Shown here: one piece after another, positions 6,139 to 13,670 of the stretch
How the letters are laid out: each line of letters starts with the position of its first letter
Position numbering within the stretch: the first letter of the stretch is position 1
NCBI RefSeq assembly: GCF_020686945.1
Contig: NZ_JAJEPR010000048.1
Span: 1 to 19,819 of the forward strand
From: Limivivens faecihominis
Lineage (GTDB): Bacteria > Bacillota > Clostridia > Lachnospirales > Lachnospiraceae
Length of the DNA: 19,819 bases
Direction of reading: 5' to 3'
Made by a program: the position numbers and the translations under genes
Notes under the pieces: model-generated
What the model was told of the DNA's origin: nothing
What the model saw: only the letters and a program-made list of their open reading frames with translations
Databases searched by the model: none

Positions 6139-7113
6139 TTACAGGCTTTCGCCCTCGTTGCAGGTGTAATCGGGTATGCCGGATTTTTTCGGTTTCCCAT
6201 AAAAAGTACCATCTGCCATATCGTGAGATACAAGGGACGTGTAATAGCTGCCAATCGTAGACGGGGCATTGAAAAGGGCAGCTTTCATGTACTGCTTGAT
6301 GTTGCGGATTTTGGTGGTGTTTTCCTGCATACAGTCAAGTACAAAGCGGATATGTTCGCTGTTCAGTTTCATAAACCTTGCTTTTACAAGCTCTGCCGGG
6401 TAGTCGTCCCCGGCGATACGGATTGTTTTTCGTTTGGTGCAGACGGTTTCAAGAATAAGGGCAAGGATTTCCTCTATCCTGTCCCGGTCAAGGTATCTGT
6501 CCTGTATCAGATAGTCGTACTCAATATTGTCCTTGATGATTTCCTCATACACGCTGTATGCGTCTGTCGCTTCCTTTCGCTTCCGTTCCGGCGGCTGTGC
6601 CGCGTCCTCTAAGGGAGAGGGATTTAGGGAATGGAAAGGAATGGAATGGGTACTTGATACATCTGTATTTAATTTTTCTTTTTTGGGTAAGTTAGTTTTT
6701 AATAGTTCTTTATTTAATTGCGTTGGATTTTCCGACGTCGGGTTATCCGGTGTCGGATTTTCCAATATCGGCTTATCCGCTGTTGGATTTTCCAATACCG
6801 GACAATCCAATGCTAGGGGCTGTGGCTGTTCGTAAATGGTGTACTCGATAGCGGTCATTTTGCCTTTCTCGTCGCGTCCCTGCCGCCTTGTGATATATCC
6901 GGCTTTTTCAAGCTCCCATACAGCGGTGCGGATAGCGTCGATACTTTCCCGGTTGATAAGGGACAGCCCTGCAAGGGTGTAGTCCCAATCTTCGGGAAGT
7001 GAGAGCATTTGCGACAACAAGCCCTTTGCCTTTAGGGAAAGTTCCTTGTTGCGTAAATGGTGGTTGCTCATAACCGTATAACCTTTGTTCTTTTCCACGC
7101 GGAAAACTGCCAT
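6139..7113 (-). CDS. Replication initiator-like protein with winged helix and DUF6017-type C-terminus
   Basis: This 324-residue protein starts MAVFRVEKNKGYTVMSNHHLRNKELSLKAKGLLSQMLSLP. That is the RepA-like winged-helix N-terminus of ICE replication initiators, with DNA-binding helices to about residue 95. A proline-rich linker follows with three 10-residue repeats at 103-132. The C-terminal region (about 195-300, EEIIKDNIEYDYLIQD..NIKQYMKAALFNAPST) resembles DUF6017. It is expected to open the element origin for its intracellular replication. The ATG at 7113 has AGGAG about 10 bases upstream; a longer frame to 7197 lacks such a site. It is the first gene of the transfer block at this edge of the element. 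Confidence 0.8.
   Translation of the reverse strand: MAVFRVEKNKGYTVMSNHHLRNKELSLKAKGLLSQMLSLPEDWDYTLAGLSLINRESIDAIRTAVWELEKAGYITRRQGRDEKGKMTAIEYTIYEQPQPLALDCPVLENPTADKPILENPTPDNPTSENPTQLNKELLKTNLPKKEKLNTDVSSTHSIPFHSLNPSPLEDAAQPPERKRKEATDAYSVYEEIIKDNIEYDYLIQDRYLDRDRIEEILALILETVCTKRKTIRIAGDDYPAELVKARFMKLNSEHIRFVLDCMQENTTKIRNIKQYMKAALFNAPSTIGSYYTSLVSHDMADGTFYGKPKKSGIPDYTCNEGESL
6722..6811 (-). repeat. Three 30-bp tandem repeats inside the initiator gene
   Basis: Three direct imperfect units begin at 6722, 6752 and 6782, each opening with GTyGGATTTTCC on the plus strand, at an exact period of 30 bases. They encode DCPVLENPTA, DKPILENPTP and DNPTSENPTQ, a flexible Pro/Asn/Glu-rich linker between the DNA-binding and C-terminal domains. 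Copy number is likely to vary between relatives. Confidence 0.85.
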
Positions 7114-7499
7114 AGCTTCATCACTCCTTTGGTTGGATTTGTTACGCAGTAGAAACGCGGTTTTGAGGGAAAAGGTATCAACCCTTGCATTTCTCATTTC
7201 CGCGCTCTAAGAGCCGCATAAATCAAGGCTTCATTTGCCCTTACTGCGTAACATGAGGGCATAAAAAAGCAGCGTTCCTGTTCTCCAGTGTAGGAGTGAG
7301 AAACGCCGCCTTATAGGTGGTGTTATTTTATTTTTTCTTTTCGACGTGCCGCGTAAGGTGGTGTAGCGGTCTATCCGGCAGCCCGCAGGTGCTTTTTGCA
7401 TATCAAGGCTCAATCCGTTAAAAGTAGTAAATGAGTAGTAAAATCAATTTGCAAACCTGCGAATATGCCCGTAAATCAAGCATTTTTCAAGACAATCAA
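7114..7499 (-). other. Leader of the initiator gene and edge of the mobile element
   Basis: This 386-base stretch has no convincing gene. A 60-codon frame (7231-7413) has no clear ribosome site and spans a terminator-like hairpin. Near the outer edge lies an 11-base-period direct repeat, AGTAGTAAAT (7423-7432) and AGTAGTAAAA (7434-7443), which could be a recombinase arm site. The element sequence meets the broken lipoprotein gene close to 7500. No exact attachment core can be set from this window alone. Confidence 0.5.
7257..7310 (-). terminator. Terminator-like hairpin in the initiator leader
   Basis: On the minus strand GCGTTTCTCaCTCC and GGAGaACaGGAACGC can form an imperfect stem, followed by TGCTTTTTT and ATGCCC. 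This is the third copy of the hairpin-T6-ATGCCC layout in the element and would lie in the leader about 150 bases before the initiator start. An attenuation role is inferred from position only. Confidence 0.45.
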
Positions 7500-8411
7500 C
7501 TAATTTAAAATAAATACATTCCTGCTTCCGTCTTCAGACAGGTATGGCATCAGACCAAATTTGTCCGTTGTATCTTCTGCGTCCATAATGCCATTCTGTG
7601 GTCCCAATAGAAACAGTGAGTTTCCCTTTATAAAATCTTCTCTTGTTTTGCCATCATCTGCCGGATCACTGTTGCTGCAGTCAAGCATCCCAAGGTCTTT
7701 CCACTTTTGGATATATTCCATACTTTCCATCATGCCTGGTGTATCGCTTACATTTGCCTTTCCTGACAGGTAATCTTTCTGCCACTGCTTTCCAGACATG
7801 GTACTAAGGAATCCCGCATCCGCAATATTACATATATACTGAAAGGCTGAACCAGGGTACTGTATCTGTGCCATACATAACGTAACTCCTGCTTCTTTTG
7901 CTTTGTCTGCAAGTTCTTCAAGTTCTGTAAAAGATGTTGGCAGCTTCCAGCCATTTTTCTCAAGCAGTGTTTTATTATAAGTGATTCCATAACAGTTGTA
8001 CAAAGATGGAAGCATATAAAGTGCACCATCATCGGATACATCTTTCAGACGTGATTCCACATAATTATCTGTAAAATCGTATCCGGAGAGATCAATCATC
8101 TTATCACTGACATCCACCACATCTGGTTTATAAAAAGTCTGTGTGCAGATGTCCGGAAGATCATCTGCCTCTAACATATTCTGCAGACAGGTTGTTGTAT
8201 TTGCTCCGCTGTACGGGACTACTTCAAGTTCAACCTCCGGATAGGTTTTATGCACCTCTTTTATGAAGCTGTCCACATCCAGATAAGGAGCCATAAAAGT
8301 AATTGCTTCGTGTTTCTTTGACGTTTCATCTGTTTTCCCACACCCTATAAGTCCTGTTGCTGCTCCACATGCCAAGACAAGACATATACTTTGTACTTTT
8401 TTGATTTTCAT
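7500..8411 (-). pseudogene. Extracellular solute-binding lipoprotein (sugar ABC family), 3' end lost
   Basis: The remaining 303 residues begin with a lipoprotein signal (KKVQSICLVLACGAATGLIGC, lipid-attached Cys24). They follow the family-1 solute-binding pattern: ITFMAPYLDVDSFIKEVHKTYPEVELEVVPYSG, DLPDICTQTF, LYMLPSLYNCYGITYNKTLLEKNGWKLPTSFTELEELADKA. Such proteins capture sugars or oligosaccharides for an ABC importer and normally have 420-450 residues. Here the frame stops after SRNVFILN, where element DNA starts. The C-terminal lobe is therefore missing and the product is probably inactive. ATG at 8411 follows a weak purine-rich site (GAGAG). A c-di-GMP riboswitch controls its leader. No importer permeases are nearby. 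Confidence 0.85.
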
Positions 8412-8468
8412 ATTTTTTCTCTCTTTCCCAACAAAAACATTATGGTTAGATTTATGAAATAACACCGT

Positions 8469-8494
8469 AAAAAAACACTGTCAAACAGACAGTG
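8469..8494 (-). terminator. Expression-platform terminator of the c-di-GMP riboswitch
   Basis: On the minus strand CACTGTC (8488-8494) and GACAGTG (8476-8482) form a perfect 7-bp stem with a 5-base loop, followed directly by seven T (8469-8475). It comes right after the aptamer and before the start codon at 8411, so it is the likely ligand-controlled switch. Whether the ligand turns the gene on or off cannot be told by eye. Confidence 0.8.
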
Positions 8495-8497
8495 CAC

Positions 8498-8580
8498 GTC
8501 ATTTCATGCAACTGGCTGCCATTTTACAGGCCCTGTAGCTTTGCGTCGCAGACTTTCATCTGTTTTGCCGATCATCCTTC
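8498..8580 (-). ncRNA. Cyclic di-GMP-I (GEMM-I) riboswitch aptamer
   Basis: On the minus strand the leader contains the GEMM-I hallmarks in order. First is GGCAAA. Next is a hairpin CAGAU-GAAA-GUCUG with a GAAA tetraloop, then the invariant GACGCAAAGC, then ACAGGGCC, and finally GGCAGCCAGUUGC. The GAAA loop docks with the second stem in the known fold. The aptamer begins about 30 bases after a good promoter and is followed by a terminator. GEMM-I aptamers bind the second messenger c-di-GMP and control motility, surface-protein and transport genes in Clostridia. The regulated gene here is the broken solute-binding lipoprotein. Confidence 0.85.
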
Positions 8581-8614
8581 TTAAGCTTTTAAACTTATGC
8601 AAAAAACTGATTTT

Positions 8615-8643
8615 ATTATACTCTAATGCTCTACTGTACACAA
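8615..8643 (-). promoter_or_regulatory. Promoter of the riboswitch-controlled lipoprotein gene
   Basis: A perfect TATAAT (8615-8620, minus strand) lies 17 bases after TTGTGT (8638-8643). Transcription would start near 8608, placing the aptamer close to the 5' end of the mRNA. The promoter sits between the riboswitch and the terminator of the rRNA methyltransferase gene. Confidence 0.7.
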
Positions 8644-8681
8644 GAAAAACTTCTCAATGGGAAACAGGGCATGCCCTAACA

Positions 8682-8723
8682 AGAAAAAGCCGCTGACACG
8701 TTATCTCCTAACGCATCAACAGC
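8682..8723 (-). terminator. Terminator of the 23S rRNA methyltransferase gene
   Basis: On the minus strand GCTGTTGATGCGTT (8710-8723) pairs along 14 positions with AACGTGTCAGCGGC (8689-8702), the mismatched columns being wobble pairs. A T-rich tract follows. It lies about 45 bases after the stop codon at 8769 and insulates the riboswitch promoter downstream. Confidence 0.8.
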
Positions 8724-8768
8724 TTCTATCCTGCTTTAATTCAATGTATTATTCAGTTTTGTAAAGAT

Positions 8769-10196
8769 TTATTTGCTTTCAGCATTCTCCCTGATACGGT
8801 AATAATCATCCATATCAATGCCTATTTTTACCTTGGTATCTGGTTTTTGTTTGCTCAAGAGGCACACCGTCTCACAATGATAGGTTGACGGGAAAAGATC
8901 GATGCAGCAACATTTCTCTACTCTGTAGCCACTGCTCTGGAGCGTCACCAGATCCCTTGCCAGGCTGGTGGGTTTGCAGGAAATGTAGACCATGCGGTCC
9001 ACGCCGAAGCGGATGATCTTTTCCAGAGCCTTGGGGTTGATACCGTCTCGCGGCGGATCCAAGACGATAAGATCCGGCATCTCAGAGAGCTCGTCGATGA
9101 CTTTCAGCACATCGCCTGCATGGAAATCACAGTTGTCCAGATGGTTGAGGCCTGCGTTCACTTTGGCTGCCTCCACGGCCTCCTCCACGATCTCGACACC
9201 CACGACTTTTTGGGCAACCGGGGCCAGGATCTGGGCAATCGTACCGGTGCCACTGTAAAGATCGTAAATTACCTTATCCTTCGTCTCACCCACATAGTCT
9301 CTGGCCGTCTCATAAAGCACCTCCGCGCCAAAAGAGTTGGTCTGGAAAAACGAAAACGGAGAAATCTTGAACTTAAGGCCCAGCAGTTCCTCATAGAGAA
9401 AATCTCGGCCAAAAAGCGTCCGGCTCTCGTCGCACTGTACCACGTCTGCCAGGCTGTCATTAATAATATGGAGAACTCCCACCAGCTCGCCGTCCAGAGA
9501 AAGAGCCTTCAGACGCTCTGCCAAAGCGTTCATATCCGCGCTGTTCTGGGAGCTTGTCACCACAGCCACCAGAACCTCGCCGGTTTTCAGGCCTTTCCGC
9601 ACGAGAAGATGACGCCAGAAGCCTGTATGACGGAGCTTGTGATAATAAGGGAAGCCGGTCTCAGCAGCAAAATCCAGCACAGCAGAGAGAATTTTCCGGA
9701 AATCTTCTTCCACGATCTGACACTGATCCACGGTCACGATATCATAGAAGCTTCCTCTCTTATGCATACCTAAGGCCAGCGGACCGTCCTTGTAGGCATC
9801 GCCGAAGGAGAACTCCATCTTATTCCGGTACTCTTTTTCCCTGGGGCTTCCCTTGATCCCCTCGAAATTCAGGTCCGGACATACCTCCCGGAGAAGTTTC
9901 TCCACCACGGAACTTTTCATCGCAAGCTGCTGCTCGTAGGGCAGATTCTGATAGGTACAGCCCCCGCAGTTTTCAAAATGAGGACAAGGCGCTTCAATCT
10001 CTCCCGGAGCCTTTTCCAGCACTTCCAGAAGTCGGCCCTCGCCTCTGCCGGAACGGGCTTTTGTCACAGAAAAACGGATTTTCTGGCCCGGAACCGCATT
10101 TTTCACCACTACAGGCGCGCCCTCGATCTCCAGGATTCCCTTGTTCGGGAAACGGAGCTCCTTTACAACACCTTCTAAAATTTCACCTTTTTTCAT
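8769..10196 (-). CDS. rlmD: 23S rRNA (uracil-5-)-methyltransferase, RlmD/RumA/RlmCD type
   Basis: The 475-residue enzyme transfers a methyl group from S-adenosylmethionine to a uracil of 23S rRNA; one or both of U747 and U1939 are the usual sites. An N-terminal TRAM domain (about 1-60) binds RNA. Cysteines 71, 77 and 80 in CPHFENCGGC, with Cys159, fit the 4Fe-4S site. The SAM motif DLYSGTGTIA lies at 312-321, the DPPR motif at 380-383, and the catalytic Cys407 in YISCKPTSLARDL. ATG at 10196 has AAAGGA 7 bases upstream, while a longer frame to 10253 would run through a terminator hairpin. Gram-positive bacteria often have one enzyme for both uracils, so the exact site is not assigned. Confidence 0.92.
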   Translation of the reverse strand: MKKGEILEGVVKELRFPNKGILEIEGAPVVVKNAVPGQKIRFSVTKARSGRGEGRLLEVLEKAPGEIEAPCPHFENCGGCTYQNLPYEQQLAMKSSVVEKLLREVCPDLNFEGIKGSPREKEYRNKMEFSFGDAYKDGPLALGMHKRGSFYDIVTVDQCQIVEEDFRKILSAVLDFAAETGFPYYHKLRHTGFWRHLLVRKGLKTGEVLVAVVTSSQNSADMNALAERLKALSLDGELVGVLHIINDSLADVVQCDESRTLFGRDFLYEELLGLKFKISPFSFFQTNSFGAEVLYETARDYVGETKDKVIYDLYSGTGTIAQILAPVAQKVVGVEIVEEAVEAAKVNAGLNHLDNCDFHAGDVLKVIDELSEMPDLIVLDPPRDGINPKALEKIIRFGVDRMVYISCKPTSLARDLVTLQSSGYRVEKCCCIDLFPSTYHCETVCLLSKQKPDTKVKIGIDMDDYYRIRENAESK

Positions 10197-10213
10197 CTGT
10201 TTTCCTTTCTCAT

Positions 10214-10251
10214 AAAAAGAGACAGGTGCCTGCCTGACAGACATCTGTCTC
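10214..10251 (-). terminator. Hairpin terminator between the membrane-protein gene and rlmD
   Basis: GAGACAG (10219-10225) and CTGTCTC (10245-10251) form a perfect 7-bp stem. On the minus strand it is followed by five T; on the plus strand a T run is also present, so it can work in both directions. It lies between the small membrane-protein gene and rlmD, suggesting rlmD has its own promoter or relies on read-through. Confidence 0.6.
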
Positions 10252-10277
10252 ACTTTTTATTTTCTCTGATCTGAAGC

Positions 10278-10544
10278 TTATTCCTCCTCGGAAGCTTCCT
10301 CGTCTTTCTTCTCTGATTTCTTGTCCTCCTCTTCGTCATCGAAGTAGTCGTCGAAATCATCATCAAAATCATCATCGAAATCTTCCAGATAATCCGGAGT
10401 AAAATAACGATATACTGCGTATGCGATGGCTGCCACTGCTGTTACGGCTCCGATCGCTGCCAGAACCCAGAGAACTACGTTCTTCGGCTTCTCTTCTTCT
10501 TTTTTCTGAAGACTGTTTAATAATTCCTCTAATCTGCTGTTCAT
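10278..10544 (-). CDS. Small single-pass membrane protein with acidic tail
   Basis: The 88-residue protein has a short charged helix (MNSRLEELLNSLQKKEEEKPK), one hydrophobic segment at about 22-46 (VVLWVLAAIGAVTAVAAIAYAVY) and a very acidic tail with DFDDDFDDDFDDYFDD at 55-70 and a Lys/Glu-rich end. I do not recognise a functional family; similar short proteins are common in Lachnospiraceae. ATG at 10544 was preferred to the longer frame from 10607 because AAAGGA lies about 10 bases before it and the start is typical of the helix. It lies between pcrA and rlmD on the same strand. Function unknown. Confidence 0.65.
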   Translation of the reverse strand: MNSRLEELLNSLQKKEEEKPKNVVLWVLAAIGAVTAVAAIAYAVYRYFTPDYLEDFDDDFDDDFDDYFDDEEEDKKSEKKDEEASEEE

Positions 10545-10663
10545 ATTTGCCACGTCCTTTCGCTCCTTTGCACAGACATCATGGAAAACTCCATTGCCGT
10601 TCTTCATTCTTTATTCTCGTGTTTAGTATATCACCTTTCCACGGATAATACTATAATATTTTT

Positions 10664-12880
10664 CTAAATCTTTTTCAGTTTTGCAAAGCCGGCGAACATT
10701 TTTTTCACGCCGCACTTGTCGAAATTCACTGTCACCTCAAAGTCTCTGCCGCCATCAGTGATGGATTCCACGATACCCACACCAAATTTGATGTGTTTCA
10801 CGGTGTCGCCCACGCCGTAATCCAGGCTGCCGGCTTTCTCCACCTTGAACTGTTTCGGATCCAGAGCCTTGCTCTTGAAAGCATTTTTCGCATCCTGGAA
10901 CGCCAGTTTCCGCTTGGTCGGCTGATTGAGCTCCGTCTTCGGCTTCGCCGGCTGGCCGATGCTTAAGTACTCCTCCGGGATCTCCTTGATGAAACGGGAC
11001 ATCCGGTTGTACTGGATCTCTCCCCTTGCCATTCTCTGACGGGCACAGGTCATGGTCAGCTGCCTCATCGCACGGGTGATACCCACATAGCAGAGACGGC
11101 GCTCTTCCTCAAGATCCGTGGGGTCCTCGGAGGAAACAGTCATATAGCTCGGGAAAACGCCATCCTCCATGCCTGCCATATAGACATTGGGGAACTCCAG
11201 ACCTTTCGCGCTGTGAAGGGTCATCAGCGTCACATGGTCGTCGCTGTCATCCATGGAATCAATGTCTGCCACCAGGGCCACATCTGCCAGGAAACCGCTT
11301 AAGGTCGGATTTTCCGTGCTCTCCTCGTAAGCGGCCACCTTGGAAATCAACTCGTCAATGTTTTCCAGACGGGACAGGGCCTCGTCGGTAGCCTCCGCCC
11401 TGAGCTCTCTCATATAGCCGGTCTCCTCGATGATCTCCTCCAGAAGTTCCTTCACGGAAACATGCTCGGCCTTGCTCTTCAACACCTGGATAAAGTTCAC
11501 AAAAGGCTCCACCTTCATGTAGCTTCTTCCCAGAGACGGGATGCCGGAAGCTCCTTTTAAGGCCTCGTAAAAACTGATGCCATGCTCACCGGCGTACTCC
11601 TGCACTCTCGTGAGAGTGGTCGCGCCGATGCCCCGCTTCGGAACATTAATGATACGGCGAACCGCCAGATCGTCTCTCGCATTGTCCACAGTTTTCAGAT
11701 ATGCCAGAAGATCCTTGATCTCTTTTCTCGCATAGAAGTTTACGCCGCCGATGATCCGGTAGGGGATGCTGGCCATCAGGAGTTTTTCCTCAAACATACG
11801 GGACTGAGCGTTGGTCCGGTAAAGGATCGCGCAGTCTTTATAATGAAATTCTCCGGTGGAAACCCTTTTCTCGATATTTCTCACCACATAATCCGCTTCC
11901 TCGTAGCCTGTGGTAAACTGCCGAAGCTTGATGGGCTCACCCTCGGGATTGTTGGTCCAGAGGCTCTTTTCCTTACGGCTCTGGTTGTTTTTAATCACAG
12001 AGTTTGCTACCTTCAGGATGTTCTTGGTGGAACGGTAGTTCTGCTCCAGTTTCACGGTATAGGCTCCCGGGAAAACATGCTCGAAATTCAGGATATTCGC
12101 AATATTTGCCCCGCGGAATTTATAGATGGACTGGTCGTCATCACCGACTACGCAAAGATTTTTGTACTTGGAGGCCAGAAGGCTCACAAGCATAAACTGA
12201 GCGGTGTTGGTGTCCTGGTACTCGTCCACCATGATGTAGCGCAGCCGGTCCTGATAGCTCTCCAGCACATCCGGATTGTTCTTGAAAAGCTCCACAGTCA
12301 GGCAGATGAGATCGTCAAAATCCACAGCATTATTGTGTTTTAAGACTTTCTGGTACTCTTTATAAATCGTAGCGATCCGCTCGCCGTTCATATCTCCGCG
12401 GTGATCCAGCTCGAACTGTTCCGGTCCGATGAGTTCATCCTTTGCCCGGGAAATGGCAGACAGCAGGGCTTTTTCCTTATAGGTCTTTGTATCCACGCAC
12501 AGACGCTTGCAGACATCCTTCATGACGCTTTTCTGGTCGTCCGCGTCATAAATGACAAAATTCGTGTCATAGCCCAGACGGTCGATGTAGCGTCTGAGAA
12601 TCCGTACGCAGGAGGAATGGAAGGTGGAAACCCAGATGCTCTCTGAGCCGAAGCCCACCAGCTTGTCCACACGCTCCCTCATCTCTCCGGCCGCCTTGTT
12701 CGTGAAGGTGATGGCCATGATATTCCAGGGATTTACGCCTTTTTCCTCGATGAGATAAGCGATTCTGTGGGTCAGCACTCTTGTTTTTCCAGAACCGGCT
12801 CCCGCCAGAATCAGCACCGGTCCTTCTGTGTGCAGTACAGCGTCTTTCTGCTGTTCATTTAATGTATCGTAGATACTCAT
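10664..12880 (-). CDS. pcrA: PcrA/UvrD-type 3'-5' DNA helicase
   Basis: This 738-residue superfamily 1 helicase unwinds DNA in repair and in rolling-circle replication. The motifs are in order: Q motif LNEQQKDAV at 7-15; Walker A AGAGSGKTR at 26-34; Ia AITFTNKAAGEMRERV near 56-71; II VDEYQDTN at 218-225; III GDDDQSIYKFRGA; IV LEQNYRST; V VTLMTLHSAKGLEFPNVY; VI EERRLCYVGITRA. The C-terminal tail ends with the GDTVKHIKFGVGIVESI..VNFDKCGVKKMFAGFAKLKKI motif, which in PcrA contacts RNA polymerase. Length is normal and no break is seen. The promoter is at 12954-12982. Confidence 0.95.
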   Translation of the reverse strand: MSIYDTLNEQQKDAVLHTEGPVLILAGAGSGKTRVLTHRIAYLIEEKGVNPWNIMAITFTNKAAGEMRERVDKLVGFGSESIWVSTFHSSCVRILRRYIDRLGYDTNFVIYDADDQKSVMKDVCKRLCVDTKTYKEKALLSAISRAKDELIGPEQFELDHRGDMNGERIATIYKEYQKVLKHNNAVDFDDLICLTVELFKNNPDVLESYQDRLRYIMVDEYQDTNTAQFMLVSLLASKYKNLCVVGDDDQSIYKFRGANIANILNFEHVFPGAYTVKLEQNYRSTKNILKVANSVIKNNQSRKEKSLWTNNPEGEPIKLRQFTTGYEEADYVVRNIEKRVSTGEFHYKDCAILYRTNAQSRMFEEKLLMASIPYRIIGGVNFYARKEIKDLLAYLKTVDNARDDLAVRRIINVPKRGIGATTLTRVQEYAGEHGISFYEALKGASGIPSLGRSYMKVEPFVNFIQVLKSKAEHVSVKELLEEIIEETGYMRELRAEATDEALSRLENIDELISKVAAYEESTENPTLSGFLADVALVADIDSMDDSDDHVTLMTLHSAKGLEFPNVYMAGMEDGVFPSYMTVSSEDPTDLEEERRLCYVGITRAMRQLTMTCARQRMARGEIQYNRMSRFIKEIPEEYLSIGQPAKPKTELNQPTKRKLAFQDAKNAFKSKALDPKQFKVEKAGSLDYGVGDTVKHIKFGVGIVESITDGGRDFEVTVNFDKCGVKKMFAGFAKLKKI

Positions 12881-12953
12881 GTACTTTTCCTCTCTATCGT
12901 GATATCTTAATGCCCTGACACAATTCCGCCCAGAGCCTTTTCTTCCAGTGTTT

Positions 12954-12982
12954 ATTATACCGCAAATTTCTCATTCTGTCAC
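12954..12982 (-). promoter_or_regulatory. Promoter of pcrA
   Basis: On the minus strand GTGACA (12977-12982) and a perfect TATAAT (12954-12959) are separated by 17 bases. The leader to the pcrA start at 12880 would be about 65 bases. It stands back to back with the DUF1836 gene promoter. Confidence 0.7.
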
Positions 12983-13013
12983 CCCCGCCGGTTGACAAAA
13001 CTCAAAAAACCAC

Positions 13014-13042
13014 TTGACATCTGGTTTTAAAAACCAGATAAT
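13014..13042 (+). promoter_or_regulatory. Promoter with palindromic operator for the DUF1836 gene
   Basis: A perfect TTGACA (13014-13019) and GATAAT (13037-13042) are 17 bases apart. The entire spacer is part of a perfect 19-base palindrome, TCTGGTTTTAAAAACCAGA (13020-13038). A protein bound there would block RNA polymerase. Transcription would begin near 13049, and the ribosome site GAGGTG follows at about 13064-13069. A second TTGACA lies at 12992-12997. Confidence 0.8.
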
Positions 13043-13075
13043 GGGTTTATGAAAAAGAAATCTGAGGTGAACCCT

Positions 13076-13663
13076 ATGACAGTCGATACATCTGACATGC
13101 TGAAAAGCATTTTTGATACTTTTTCCGGTCTGGATTACATCCGGCCGGAGGATATCCCGAACATTGATCTTTACATGGACCAGGTGACTACGTTTATGGA
13201 AGAACACCTGAAGAAGACCCGGCGTTATCCCGAGGACAAGATCCTCACCAAGACCATGATCAACAATTATGCGAAAAATGATCTGCTTCCGCCTCCCACG
13301 AAGAAAAAATATTCCCGGGAGCACATGCTGGTCCTGACCTTCATCTATTATTTCAAAAATCTTCTCTCCATCACCGATATTCAGGCCCTCCTGAAACCGC
13401 TGACGGACAAATATTTCAAGAAGGGCGGAGATTTCGGCATCGAGGACATCTATAAGGAAGTGTTCAGTCTGGAAAAGGACGAGCTCGCCAAGCTCCGGAA
13501 GGATATAGAGGAAAAATCCGCCATCTCCAAAGAGACCTTCAAGGACGCGCCGGAAGAGGACCGGGATTTTCTCCAGCTTTTCTCCTTCATCTGTCTTCTC
13601 GCTTTCGACACTTATATGAAAAAAACGCTCATCGAGAAGCTCATCGACTCTCTCGATTCCTGA
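13076..13663 (+). CDS. DUF1836 family HTH protein (probable autoregulator)
   Basis: The 195-residue protein matches DUF1836. It has an N-terminal helical stretch (TSDMLKSIFDTFSGLDYIRPEDIPNIDLYMDQVTTFMEE) followed by a MerR-like winged-helix core (LTKTMINNYAKNDLLPPPTKKKYSREHMLVLTFIYYFKNLLSITDIQALLKPL) at about 60-115. The remainder is helical. ATG at 13076 is chosen since GAGGTG lies 6-7 bases before it; an earlier ATG at 13049 coincides with the expected transcription start and has no ribosome site. The perfect palindrome in the promoter is the obvious candidate operator. Family members are not well characterised. Confidence 0.85.
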   Translation: MTVDTSDMLKSIFDTFSGLDYIRPEDIPNIDLYMDQVTTFMEEHLKKTRRYPEDKILTKTMINNYAKNDLLPPPTKKKYSREHMLVLTFIYYFKNLLSITDIQALLKPLTDKYFKKGGDFGIEDIYKEVFSLEKDELAKLRKDIEEKSAISKETFKDAPEEDRDFLQLFSFICLLAFDTYMKKTLIEKLIDSLDS

Positions 13664-13670
13664 ACCATTT

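Noticed and set aside
7231..7413. A 60-codon minus-strand frame in the initiator leader, possibly a leader peptide.
   Set aside because: There is no clear ribosome site and the frame runs through a terminator-like hairpin. It is more likely untranslated leader, though a short regulatory peptide cannot be excluded.
9120..9773. A 217-codon plus-strand frame opposite rlmD.
   Set aside because: It is antisense to a well-supported enzyme gene, with no start signals or family features.
11582..12343. A 253-codon plus-strand frame opposite pcrA.
   Set aside because: It lies fully inside the helicase gene in antisense and resembles no known protein. Long antisense frames are expected in codon-biased genes.
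13049..13075. ATG at 13049 as the start of the DUF1836 gene.
   Set aside because: It falls on the predicted transcription start and has no ribosome site, while ATG 13076 has GAGGTG at proper distance. A leaderless start remains possible but less likely.
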